From positions 1 to 44,593 of the forward strand of contig NZ_JABURH010000189.1 of NCBI RefSeq assembly GCF_014762765.1: a stretch of 44,593 nt of DNA, given 5' to 3'. Below are positions 23,489-34,331 of this stretch, in pieces (position 1 is the stretch's first letter; the number at the start of each line of letters is the position of its first letter). This DNA is from Alcanivorax sp. Its GTDB lineage: Bacteria; Pseudomonadota; Gammaproteobacteria; Pseudomonadales; Alcanivoracaceae. A program made the translations under genes and the position numbers. The notes under the pieces were generated by a model. The model saw only the letters and a program-made list of their open reading frames with translations. It was not told the origin of the DNA and searched no databases.

Positions 23489-24865
23489 GAACCATTCAAA
23501 CTGCGAATGCAGACTCACCACACTGCCAACAATGATCAACGTTGGCGCATGGATCTCCCGCCCTTCGATCTGGTCCGCCAGGCTGTCCAGGGTCCCGGTG
23601 ATCACTTCCTGAAGATTGGTGGTGCCCCTGGACACCAGGGCTATCGGCGTTTCACCGGAACGGCCGTGTTCCATGAGCTTTGTGCAGATCTGCCGCAGGC
23701 CCACCAACCCCATGTAGAACACCACCGTTTCCGTTTCACTGACCAGATGTTGCCAGTCCAGATCCACCGTGCCGTCTTTGCGGTGGCCGGTGACGAAGCG
23801 CACGGACTGGGCATGGTCCCGGTGGGTCAGCGGTATGCCGGCGTAGGCCGCACAACCACTGGCGGCGGTGATACCCGGCACCACCTGAAAGTCGATGCCC
23901 TCGGCCACGATCAGGTCGATTTCCTCTCCGCCGCGACCGAAGATGAAGGGGTCCCCGCCTTTCAACCGACAGACCTTCTTGCCCTGTTTGGCGTAGTGAA
24001 CCAGCAGTTCGTTGATGTTGTCCTGTGGCAAGGCGTGCTTGTCACGGGCCTTGCCCACGTAGACCAGCTCCGCATCCCGCCGGGCCAGATCCACGATGCC
24101 CTGTCCTACCAGACGGTCATAGAGGACCACATCGGCTTTCTGCAACAGGCGCAGGGCGCGGAAGGTCAGCAGGTCAGGGTCGCCGGGACCGGCCCCCACC
24201 AGGTAGACCTCGCCACGGCTCAAGCGGGCTGCATCGGCCTGCTCGATGGCTTCGCTGAGCATGGCTTCGGCTTCGCTGTCCTTGCCAGCCATGACCTTCT
24301 CGACCAGCGGCCCTTCCAGGGCCTGCTCCCAGAACAGACGGCGGGCGCCCACGTTGTTGAGCTTGTCCTTGAGGGGCTGGCGAAACCTGGCCATCAGGTC
24401 GGCCAGACGGCCCCAGCGAGCCGGCAACATGGACTCAAGCTGACTGCGCAGTTTGCGCGCCAGTACCGGCGAGGCGCCAGAGGAACTAATACTGATTAGT
24501 ACCGGCGAACGATCCACGATGGCCGGGAAAATGAAGTCACCCAGAGACGGGTTGTCCACCACATTGACCGGCAGCCCCCGAGCCTGGGCCTGCTGCGCCA
24601 CTGCAGCATTCACCGCCGGGTCATTGGTGGCGCAGACAACCAGTGTCTGTCCGGTCAAATCGCTACTTTCAAAAACCCGCTCATGGATGACACCCTGACT
24701 TTGCACCGCAATGTCGCGCAGTTCTGCGCACACTTCGGGAGCAACAACACTCACCTTTGCACCTGATCGGTGCAGTAGACGCCCTTTGCGCAGGGCCACT
24801 TCTCCGCCCCCCACAAGCAGGGCCGATTTGCCCTGCAGTCGCCAGCTGATTGGTAGGAATTCCAT
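23474..24865 (-). CDS. cysG: Siroheme synthase CysG (trifunctional)
   Basis: CysG converts uroporphyrinogen III to siroheme, the cofactor of sulfite and nitrite reductases. The N-terminal half (1–150) is the precorrin-2 dehydrogenase/ferrochelatase ([47 protein letters not shown]). The C-terminal half (from about 210) is the SAM-dependent uroporphyrinogen methyltransferase ([47 protein letters not shown]). ATG 24865 is preceded at 6 bases by GGGAG, so it is preferred over 24883; 463 residues result, near E. coli CysG. The end lies in the heptamer-repeat element. Confidence 0.96.
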   Translation of the reverse strand: MEFLPISWRLQGKSALLVGGGEVALRKGRLLHRSGAKVSVVAPEVCAELRDIAVQSQGVIHERVFESSDLTGQTLVVCATNDPAVNAAVAQQAQARGLPVNVVDNPSLGDFIFPAIVDRSPVLISISSSGASPVLARKLRSQLESMLPARWGRLADLMARFRQPLKDKLNNVGARRLFWEQALEGPLVEKVMAGKDSEAEAMLSEAIEQADAARLSRGEVYLVGAGPGDPDLLTFRALRLLQKADVVLYDRLVGQGIVDLARRDAELVYVGKARDKHALPQDNINELLVHYAKQGKKVCRLKGGDPFIFGRGGEEIDLIVAEGIDFQVVPGITAASGCAAYAGIPLTHRDHAQSVRFVTGHRKDGTVDLDWQHLVSETETVVFYMGLVGLRQICTKLMEHGRSGETPIALVSRGTTNLQEVITGTLDSLADQIEGREIHAPTLIIVGSVVSLHSQFEWFGKGN

Positions 24866-24897
24866 CAATGCTCCCGGTTTCAATGAGCAGGAGCGTG

Positions 24898-26341
<1,444 letters not shown>

Positions 26342-26362
26342 GGTGTATTGTTTCGGCGGTCG

Positions 26363-26755
26363 TTATTCAAACACCAACCGTCCCAGCAGCAACCCCAGCC
26401 CACCGAGACAAAAACAGACCATCACCGAGGCCAGGGCATAGCCAGCCGCCATGCCGTAGGCTTTCACTTCCACCAATCGAACCAGTTCGAAGGAAAAGGT
26501 GGAAAACGTGGTCAACGCGCCGAGCATGCCGGTCATCAGCGCCAGCCGCCAGAGCTCACCCACCGGCAGGCTGGCCAGAGCCACCGCCAGAAAGCCGAAC
26601 AAAAAACTGCCCACCAGATTCACCCCGAAGGTGGCCCAGGGCCAGGTCGGCATGGTTGGCACACCGATCCACAGCGTAGTGGCAAAACGCAGGCTGGCCC
26701 CAAGAGCTCCGCCGCCGGCAACAGCCAGCCAGGGCGCCAGGGTTGCCATATTCAT
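26363..26755 (-). CDS. crcB: Fluoride channel CrcB/Fluc
   Basis: This 130-residue protein has four hydrophobic helices. It carries the Fluc signatures GGALGASLRF, FGVNLVGSFLFGFL, and GMLGALTTFSTFSFE, including the TTFSTF segment that lines the pore and sodium site. CrcB dimers export fluoride passively across the inner membrane. The ATG overlaps the rarA stop by four bases. No fluoride riboswitch is apparent, and the gene sits inside the lolA–rarA run. Confidence 0.94.
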   Translation of the reverse strand: MNMATLAPWLAVAGGGALGASLRFATTLWIGVPTMPTWPWATFGVNLVGSFLFGFLAVALASLPVGELWRLALMTGMLGALTTFSTFSFELVRLVEVKAYGMAAGYALASVMVCFCLGGLGLLLGRLVFE

Positions 26756-28083
26756 GACTCGTCCCCGTAGCGTTGCCAGTCACTTTGCTGGTTCAGTTCG
26801 CGCAGACGCGCCAGCTTTTCCGCCACCTTGATCTCCAGCCCCCGGTTCACCGGTTCGTACAAGCGGGTCCCGCTGAGGCTGGCCGGAAAGTAGTTCTCGC
26901 CAGCCACAAAGGCATCCGGAAAATCGTGGGCGTAATGGTACTCGGCCCCGAAGCCTTCGTCTTTCATCAACTGGGTGGGCGCGTTACGCAAATGCAGCGG
27001 CACCTCGTCGGTGGGGTGCTCACGCACCAGCGCCCTGGCCTGGTTGTAGGCCTTGTAGACCGCGTTGCTCTTCGGCGCCACGGCCAAATAGGCAATGGCC
27101 TGGGCAATGGCCAGCTCCCCTTCCGGGCTGCCCAGCCGCTCCTGCACATCCCAGGCCTGAAGGCAAAGCGTCAGCGCTCTGGGGTCAGCATTGGCCACTT
27201 CTTCACTGGCCATGCGCACCACGCGGCGGGCAATGTACAGGGGGTCACAGCCACCGTCCAGCATGCGCGCAAACCAGTACAGCGCCGCATCCGGGTCGGA
27301 CCCACGCACGGATTTGTGCAGGGCGCTGATCTGGTCGTAGAACAGGTCGCCGCCCTTGTCGAAGCGTCGTACCGCATCGCGCAGGACTTCACGCATCAGC
27401 TCCGCATCAATCACCGGCGCCTCGCCGTCAGCCAGATCCGCCGCCACTTCCAGCATGTTGAGCAGACGCCGGGCATCACCATCGGCGTAGTTGAGCAGCA
27501 ACTCGCGAGCCTCATCGTCCAGACGCATGCCTTTCAGACTCGGTTCCGCCAGAGCACGATCCAGCAGGCCACGCAGGTCGTCCGCAGTCAGTGAGCGAAG
27601 CCGGTAGACCCGGGCCCGGGACAGCAAGGCGTTATTGAGCTCGAAGGAAGGATTTTCGGTGGTAGCGCCGATAAAGGTGATGGTGCCCTCTTCCACATGG
27701 GGCAGGAAAGCGTCCTGCTGGGCCTTGTTGAAGCGGTGCACCTCGTCCACGAACAACACTGTACGGCGGCCCTGCCCCAGGCGAACCTGGGCCTGCTCCA
27801 CCGCGGCACGGATATCCTTCACACCCGACAGCACTGCGGAAAGCGTTATAAAGGCAGCGTCCACCGCCTGGGCCAGAATCAGCGCCAGAGTGGTCTTGCC
27901 GGTACCCGGCGGCCCCCACAGAATCATGGAGTGCAACTGTCCGCGCTCCAGGGCCTGGCGAAAAGGCTTACCCTCGCCCACCAGATGCTGCTGCCCCACG
28001 TACTCGTCCAGCGAGGTGGGACGCAGGCGTGCCGCAAGGGGCTGTGCCTGCTGGGCAGCATCGGTGGCGAACAGGTCGTTCAT
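26752..28083 (-). CDS. rarA: Replication-associated recombination protein A (MgsA-type AAA+ ATPase)
   Basis: This 443-residue ATPase has Walker A GPPGTGKTT (Lys63), Walker B VLFVDEVHRFNKAQQ, and sensor GATTENPSFELNNALLSRARV (split by the Asn-Pro). The C-terminal MgsA tetramerisation region contains LYWFARMLDGGCDP and RRVVRMASEEV. RarA acts at stalled replication forks, linked to RecA and SSB. The start overlaps lolA by four bases (ATGA). Confidence 0.97.
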   Translation of the reverse strand: MNDLFATDAAQQAQPLAARLRPTSLDEYVGQQHLVGEGKPFRQALERGQLHSMILWGPPGTGKTTLALILAQAVDAAFITLSAVLSGVKDIRAAVEQAQVRLGQGRRTVLFVDEVHRFNKAQQDAFLPHVEEGTITFIGATTENPSFELNNALLSRARVYRLRSLTADDLRGLLDRALAEPSLKGMRLDDEARELLLNYADGDARRLLNMLEVAADLADGEAPVIDAELMREVLRDAVRRFDKGGDLFYDQISALHKSVRGSDPDAALYWFARMLDGGCDPLYIARRVVRMASEEVANADPRALTLCLQAWDVQERLGSPEGELAIAQAIAYLAVAPKSNAVYKAYNQARALVREHPTDEVPLHLRNAPTQLMKDEGFGAEYHYAHDFPDAFVAGENYFPASLSGTRLYEPVNRGLEIKVAEKLARLRELNQQSDWQRYGDES

Positions 28084-28694
28084 TGCTGTTGCTGAATCAC
28101 ATCCGTGCCTTCCGGCGGCACGAAGTTGAACAACGAGGCATCAATGCCGGTGTTGATCATCAAGTCGCGAAAATCGATCACGGTTTGCTGACCCAGGGCA
28201 TCCTGCAGACGCATGGAACGGGGCTTGTCGCCCTCGAAAGTCACATCCAGCTGGTCGAACAAGGGATCGCTGCCTTTCGGCTTGAGACGGTAGGTGACGC
28301 TTTCTCCCTCCCGGCTGCGCTCGGAAATGGCGAAGGCCTCGGCCACGTCAGCAGGTTTGCCGCCAAACAGCAGCGCAGGGGTCTGGCCAAGGTCCTGACT
28401 CAGGGGGCGCACCACCACTTGTTCCAGATCCTTGTCATAGACCCAGACGGTATTGCCATCGGACACCGCCAGTTGCTCGAAGGGCATTGCCGTGGACCAG
28501 TAGAAGCGGTTGCCCCGGGCCACCTGAAACTCCCCTTCCGCTTCCTGCATGTGGGTACCACCTTGGTCCAGCACCATCTGTTCAAACTGGCCCTTCATGG
28601 ATTCCAGCTTCTGCAGCTTGGACAGCAGCTCATCGGTGGGGGCCGCCCACAACAGGGACGGCATAATCAGTAAACCCGTTAACAGCTTGCGCAT
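28080..28694 (-). CDS. lolA: Outer-membrane lipoprotein carrier LolA
   Basis: LolA carries lipoproteins released by LolCDE across the periplasm to LolB. The 204-residue precursor has a Sec signal peptide (MRKLLTGLLIMPSLLWAA, cleavage after AA). The mature part starts PTDELLSKLQKLESMKGQFEQ in two pieces typical of LolA, with GEFQVARGNRFYWST and ALLFGGKPADV following. It begins 12 bases after ftsK and overlaps rarA. Confidence 0.96.
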   Translation of the reverse strand: MRKLLTGLLIMPSLLWAAPTDELLSKLQKLESMKGQFEQMVLDQGGTHMQEAEGEFQVARGNRFYWSTAMPFEQLAVSDGNTVWVYDKDLEQVVVRPLSQDLGQTPALLFGGKPADVAEAFAISERSREGESVTYRLKPKGSDPLFDQLDVTFEGDKPRSMRLQDALGQQTVIDFRDLMINTGIDASLFNFVPPEGTDVIQQQQ

Positions 28695-28706
28695 TGAAAC
28701 TCCTTG

Positions 28707-31022
28707 TTATACCGGCGGCGGCGCCAGCACTTCGCGCTGGCCGTTGTGCCCCGCCTCGCTGACAACCCCGGCCATCTCCATGGCTTCCACCAGACGGGCG
28801 GCACGGTTGTAGCCGATTTTCAGTTTCCGCTGCACAGAAGAGATGGAGGCCCGGCGCGACTGGGTCACATAGGCCACCGCCTCATCGTAAAGCGGGTCGT
28901 TTTCGTCATCGCCCCCCCCACCGGCACTTTCCATACCGGGCATGGGCGCATTGAGATCACTGCCTCCATCCAGAATTTCGTCCAGATAGTTGGGCTCACC
29001 GCGTTTGCGCCAATCGTCACAGACCCGGTGTACCTCTTCATCTGAGACAAAGGCGCCGTGAACACGTTCCGGAACACTTTTGCCGCCGGGCAAATAAAGC
29101 ATGTCACCGTGGCCGAGCAGTTGCTCCGCCCCACCCTGGTCCAGCACCGTGCGGGAATCGATCTTGGAGGACACCTGGAAACCGATCCGCGACGGCACGT
29201 TGGCCTTGATCAGGCCGGTGATCACGTCCACGGATGGCCGCTGGGTGGCAAGAATCAGGTGGATACCGGCGGCACGGGCCTTCTGGGCAATACGCGCGAT
29301 CAGCTCTTCCACCTTCTTGCCGACGATCATCATCATGTCGGCAAATTCATCGATCACGATGACGATGTAGGGCAGATGCTCCGCCAGTGGCGCCTCTTCC
29401 TCCAGATTCATGGGGTCGTCCGGCTTCCACATGGGGTCCTTGAGCGGCTGGCCCGCCTTCTTGGCGTCCGCCACCTTGCGGTTATAGCCGGAGAGGTTAC
29501 GCACCCCCATGGATGCCATCAGCCGGTAACGCCGCTCCATTTCGCCCACGCCCCAGCGCAGGGCGCCGGCGGCTTCCTTCATGTCCGTGACTACCGGGGT
29601 CAGCAGATGGGGAATGCCGTCGTAGACCGCCAATTCCAGCATCTTGGGATCAATCAGGATCAGTCGTACGTCTTCCGGGTTCGACTTGAACAGCATGGAC
29701 AACAGCATAGCGTTCACGCCCACTGACTTACCGGAGCCGGTGGTACCCGCCACCAGCAGGTGGGGCATCTTGGCCAGGTCGGCCATCACCGGGTTGCCGG
29801 CAATGTCCTTGCCCAGCGCCATGGTCAACGGCGACGGGGACTGGTCGAACATCTGCGTGCCAACCACTTCGGTAAAGCGGATCATTTCCCGCTGCTCGTT
29901 GGGAATCTCGATGCCCACGGTGGTCTTGCCGGGAATCACTTCCACCACCCGCACGCTGATCACCGCCAGGGAACGGGCCAGATCCTTCGCCAGGTTGGTG
30001 ATCCGCGACACCTTGATGCCCGGCGCCGGCTGGATTTCGAAGCGGGTGATCACCGGGCCGGGCTGCACCGCCACCACTTCCGCTTCGATATTGAAGTCCT
30101 TGAGCTTGATTTCCAGCAGGCGAGACATGCCTTCCAGCGCTTCCTCGGAAAAGCCGCCTTTGGACTCCTCAACCTGATCCAGCAGCACCAGCGGTGGCAG
30201 CTCACCGTTTACCTCGGTAGTGAACAACTTCTGCTGTTTCTCCTTGTGCACCCGTGCACTCTTCTCAACGGGCTTGGCCGGTTTGGCGATCTTGGGTGGT
30301 GTGCGGGTTTCCGCTTTTTTCTTGGCCTCGCTGATCACCTTGGCGCGTTTCTCATGGGCCTGTTTCTTCTGCTGGGCTTCTTCACGCTTCTTGCGTCGCG
30401 CCTGCCACCAGGCGGGAATTTTCTCGAAGGCGCCCAACACCATGGCGCCGAGCCCTTCTGCCAGGGCAATCCAGGACAGATCGGTAAAGATGGTGACCCC
30501 AATCAGGAACAGAGCCACCATGATCAGGCTACCGCCCAGAGGGTTGAACCCGTCCAGCGCTGCGGCGCCCACCTCGTGGCCGAGAATGCCTCCGGCACCT
30601 TCCGGCAGCGCCTCCCCCACGGTGAAGTGCATGTAGGACAGTGCGGTTCCCGCCAGCATAGTCAGCATGAAACCAACCAGACGCAGACTGAACAATGGCC
30701 AGCTGCCCGGCAGCCCAGCATGACGTTCACGCAGCACCTTGGTGGCCCAGAAGCCTACCAGCACAGGAAACAGGTACGCCATGTAACCAAACAGGCCCAG
30801 TAAAAGATCAGCGCTGAACGCACCAGCCCGGCCGGCAGCATTGCGCACCGCGTCCACATTGCCCACATAGGACCAACCCGGATCCCGGCTGTCGAAACTG
30901 ATCAGCGCCAGCAGCAGATACAGGGACAGGGCGATCAGGGCGATCACCATGCCCTCTACCAAACCGCGCTTGAGATGGCGGGAAAACCCGGACTGTCCTT
31001 GCCCGGCAACCGTTTTACTCAC
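28707..31022 (-). CDS. ftsK: DNA translocase FtsK
   Basis: FtsK pumps chromosome termini through the division septum and activates XerCD. The 771-residue protein starts at GTG (31022), preceded by AAGGGG. The N-terminal membrane part (about 25–200) has four hydrophobic segments. A short basic/alanine linker follows ([19 protein letters not shown]), much shorter than in E. coli FtsK (1329 residues). The RecA-like motor has Walker [13 protein letters not shown] (Lys432) and [13 protein letters not shown]. The C-terminal gamma winged helix ([20 protein letters not shown], then [11 protein letters not shown]) reads the KOPS polarity sequences. Confidence 0.97.
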   Translation of the reverse strand: MSKTVAGQGQSGFSRHLKRGLVEGMVIALIALSLYLLLALISFDSRDPGWSYVGNVDAVRNAAGRAGAFSADLLLGLFGYMAYLFPVLVGFWATKVLRERHAGLPGSWPLFSLRLVGFMLTMLAGTALSYMHFTVGEALPEGAGGILGHEVGAAALDGFNPLGGSLIMVALFLIGVTIFTDLSWIALAEGLGAMVLGAFEKIPAWWQARRKKREEAQQKKQAHEKRAKVISEAKKKAETRTPPKIAKPAKPVEKSARVHKEKQQKLFTTEVNGELPPLVLLDQVEESKGGFSEEALEGMSRLLEIKLKDFNIEAEVVAVQPGPVITRFEIQPAPGIKVSRITNLAKDLARSLAVISVRVVEVIPGKTTVGIEIPNEQREMIRFTEVVGTQMFDQSPSPLTMALGKDIAGNPVMADLAKMPHLLVAGTTGSGKSVGVNAMLLSMLFKSNPEDVRLILIDPKMLELAVYDGIPHLLTPVVTDMKEAAGALRWGVGEMERRYRLMASMGVRNLSGYNRKVADAKKAGQPLKDPMWKPDDPMNLEEEAPLAEHLPYIVIVIDEFADMMMIVGKKVEELIARIAQKARAAGIHLILATQRPSVDVITGLIKANVPSRIGFQVSSKIDSRTVLDQGGAEQLLGHGDMLYLPGGKSVPERVHGAFVSDEEVHRVCDDWRKRGEPNYLDEILDGGSDLNAPMPGMESAGGGGDDENDPLYDEAVAYVTQSRRASISSVQRKLKIGYNRAARLVEAMEMAGVVSEAGHNGQREVLAPPPV

Positions 31023-32279
<1,257 letters not shown>

Positions 32280-32282
32280 AGC

Positions 32283-33026
32283 ATGGTGCCGTGGCTGGAA
32301 CCGGGAACCCCGTTCCCGGATACCCGCACCGCCCTGACCGACCCGGACGGTTTGCTGGCCGCCGGGGCCGATCTAAGCCCGGAGACACTGCTCCGGGCTT
32401 ATTCGTTGGGTATCTTTCCCTGGTACGATGCGGACTACCAGCCAATCCTGTGGTGGTCCCCTGCCCCACGCTGTGTAATTCACCCGCGACGCATACACAT
32501 CAGCCGCAGCCTGGCTCGGCATCTGCGTCGAAGCGACTTTACCGTCACACTGGATCGTGCTTTCGAATCGGTGATGCGCCTGTGCGCCGCCCCCCGGGCT
32601 GATGGTCTGGGCACCTGGATCAGCGAGGAAATGATCAACGCCTATGTGCACCTGCACAGGCTTGGTTATGCCCACAGCCTGGAGGTCTGGCAGGACGGGC
32701 AGATTGCCGGTGGTATCTACGGCATCAAGCTGGGCGGAGTCTTCTTCGGAGAATCCATGGTCTCGCCTCGACCGAACGGCTCCAAGGTTGCCTTTGCCGC
32801 CCTGCGAGCCCTGGCTCCAACCCTGGGTATCGAACTGATTGATGCCCAAGTGGAAAACCCGCACCTGCACAGCCTGGGCGCCGAATTGATCGACCGGCCC
32901 GCCTTCGAGGGGCTACTGAAACAGCTGGTTCCTGACGCTCCCAAGGCCGAGCAATGGCCTGATACCGAATGGGACCGATCTCTGCCGCTCGACAACACAC
33001 CGCAGGAGCCTGCCTGCAGGCGATAG
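32283..33026 (+). CDS. aat: Leucyl/phenylalanyl-tRNA–protein transferase
   Basis: Aat adds Leu or Phe from aminoacyl-tRNA to proteins with N-terminal Lys or Arg, making them ClpS/ClpAP substrates. The 247-residue protein contains the family signature YSLGIFPWY, ILWWSPAPRCV, and the GNAT-fold segment GGIYGIKLGGVFFGESM. It starts three bases after trxB. Its final codons (QEPACRR) fall in a REP element beginning at 33002, so the C-terminal tail appears to be written by the repeat. Confidence 0.95.
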   Translation: MVPWLEPGTPFPDTRTALTDPDGLLAAGADLSPETLLRAYSLGIFPWYDADYQPILWWSPAPRCVIHPRRIHISRSLARHLRRSDFTVTLDRAFESVMRLCAAPRADGLGTWISEEMINAYVHLHRLGYAHSLEVWQDGQIAGGIYGIKLGGVFFGESMVSPRPNGSKVAFAALRALAPTLGIELIDAQVENPHLHSLGAELIDRPAFEGLLKQLVPDAPKAEQWPDTEWDRSLPLDNTPQEPACRR

Positions 33027-33071
33027 CGGATAGCAATCCCCTTCCTGATCGCCAGCAAGGCTGGCTCCTGC
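33002..33071. repeat. REP-type inverted pair overlapping the end of aat
   Basis: GCAGGAGCCTGCCTGCAGGC-GAT at 33002–33024 is followed 22 bases later by an inverted relative, GCAGGAGCCAGCCTTGCTGG-CGATC on the minus strand (33071–33047). Both share the GCAGGAGCC head and TG-centred stem with the pair at 26263. The first unit encodes the last residues of aat. Confidence 0.8.
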
Positions 33072-33140
33072 ACCCAAACAGAGTCACCCTGAATTCGGCA
33101 GGCGTATGGTTTCCACCGTTATATTCGCTACACTGAAGGC

Positions 33141-33854
33141 ATGACCGATCTGTCAACGCTGCGGTTCTTCCGCACCCCGGCCCACAGCTGCAGCTACCTG
33201 GAAGACCGCCAGGCATCTACCCTGTTTGTGGACCCACAGGCCAAACTCTCACCGGAGCTCTATAGCGAACTGAGCTTGCTGGGGTTTCGTCGTAGCGGCG
33301 ATTATCTCTACCGCCCGCACTGCGACGGCTGCAACGCTTGTATACCCGCGCGGGTACGCGTTACGGATTTCCGCGCCCGACGTCGCCATAGACGCATTGA
33401 AAAGGCCAATCAGGATCTCACTGTTCACCGCGAGCCAGCTCGCTACACCCGTGAGTTCTACACCCTCTATGCAGCCTATATTGACCAACGTCACGGTGAC
33501 GGTGACATGTACCCCCCTTCGGAGGAGCAGTTCACCAACTTCCTGACCTGCGACTGGGCAGATACTCACTTCTACTGCTTTCGCCAGGAGGGCAAGCTGG
33601 TGGCGGTGGCGGTGACCGATCAACTGGAGGATGGCCTTTCTGCCGTCTACACTTTTTTCGATCCGACACTGCCTGAACGCAGCCTGGGCGTGATGGCCCT
33701 GCTCTGGCAGATTCGTCATTGCCAACGTCTGGAACTGCCCTATCTTTACCTGGGCTACTGGATTCATCAGTGCCAGAAGATGGAGTACAAGAGCCAATAT
33801 CAACCTCTGGAAATCCTGCGCAGTGGTGCCTGGAAGGAATTCAACAAGGACTAG
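33141..33854 (+). CDS. bpt: Aspartate/glutamate leucyltransferase Bpt (arginyltransferase-like)
   Basis: Bpt transfers leucine to N-terminal Asp or Glu, the second branch feeding ClpS. The 237-residue protein has the N-terminal ATE domain with the four-cysteine pattern (HSCSY … HCDGCNACIP) and the C-terminal GNAT-like domain (LGYWIHQCQKMEYKSQYQPL, with the following EIL). These match bacterial ATE-type proteins, most of which transfer leucine rather than arginine. That choice of amino acid is from family knowledge. No clear promoter is seen in the 114 bases behind aat. Confidence 0.93.
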   Translation: MTDLSTLRFFRTPAHSCSYLEDRQASTLFVDPQAKLSPELYSELSLLGFRRSGDYLYRPHCDGCNACIPARVRVTDFRARRRHRRIEKANQDLTVHREPARYTREFYTLYAAYIDQRHGDGDMYPPSEEQFTNFLTCDWADTHFYCFRQEGKLVAVAVTDQLEDGLSAVYTFFDPTLPERSLGVMALLWQIRHCQRLELPYLYLGYWIHQCQKMEYKSQYQPLEILRSGAWKEFNKD

Positions 33855-33919
33855 ACAGTCCATAGAGGCACTCTATAGCGTGCCGGATAACCCCCTTTTC
33901 CCCTGTATCCCAACTTCTT

Positions 33920-33948
33920 TTGCAGCCCGGCGTCTTTTCCGGCACAAT
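33920..33948 (+). promoter_or_regulatory. Candidate infA promoter
   Basis: TTGCAG (33920–33925), a 17-bp spacer and CACAAT (33943–33948) lie 39 bases ahead of the infA start codon. Both boxes are moderate matches to the sigma-70 consensus. The 133-bp gap after bpt and the high expression expected for IF-1 make a promoter likely. Confidence 0.5.
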
Positions 33949-33987
33949 TGCGCCCGCTAATAGCCGGTAACCCAAGGTATTCGTTGG

Positions 33988-34206
33988 ATGGCGAAAGAAG
34001 AGCAGATTGAACTAGAAGGTGTCATCGTTGAAACCCTGCCGAACACGATGTTTCGTGTGAAGCTGGACAACGGTCATGTTATTACCGCCCATATCTCCGG
34101 GAAGATGCGTAAATTCTATATCCGCATTCTCACCGGCGACCGCGTCAAGGTGGAGATGTCCCCCTATGACCTGAGCAAGGGCCGTATTACGTTCCGCATG
34201 AAATAA
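33988..34206 (+). CDS. infA: Translation initiation factor IF-1
   Basis: This 72-residue S1/OB-fold protein, [20 protein letters not shown] at the start and KGRITFRMK at the end, is almost identical to other proteobacterial IF-1 sequences. It binds the ribosomal A site with IF-2 and IF-3 during initiation. It stands alone in front of a terminator, convergent with clpA. Confidence 0.98.
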   Translation: MAKEEQIELEGVIVETLPNTMFRVKLDNGHVITAHISGKMRKFYIRILTGDRVKVEMSPYDLSKGRITFRMK

Positions 34207-34210
34207 GCCG

Positions 34211-34240
34211 AAAAGCAGTTATTAATTAATAGTTAATAGC
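34211..34240 (+). repeat. Left arm of the second inverted heptamer-repeat element
   Basis: AAAAGCAG is followed by TTATTAA, TTAATAG, TTAATAG. The outer AAAAGCAGT (34211–34219) is perfectly inverted at 34323–34331. The layout is the same as at 23312–23488: heptamers, terminator, inverted heptamers, between convergent genes. Confidence 0.82.
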
Positions 34241-34241
34241 T

Positions 34242-34283
34242 AAAAAAATACCCCCGTCTCATTCGAGCCGGGGGTATTTTTGT
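34242..34283. terminator. Bidirectional terminator between infA and clpA
   Basis: A stem around loop ATTC (34261–34264) pairs ATACCCCCGTCTC with GAGCCGGGGGTAT (one mismatch). Seven A precede it and five T follow, so it is a good Rho-independent terminator on both strands. Confidence 0.9.
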
Positions 34284-34293
34284 TTGCACTTTT

Positions 34294-34331
34294 CGTTATT
34301 AACTACTCATTATCAATGATTCACTGCTTTT
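34294..34331 (-). repeat. Right arm of the second inverted heptamer-repeat element
   Basis: On the minus strand AAAAGCAG is followed by units TGAATCA, TTGATAA, TGAGTAG, TTAATAA, then CG. The units are degenerate but keep a 7-bp period and the same inner end (TTAATAACG) as the arm at 23448. Confidence 0.78.

Noticed and set aside
23507-24499. Open frame of 330 codons on the plus strand inside cysG
   Set aside because: Antisense to both conserved CysG domains; no recognisable feature.
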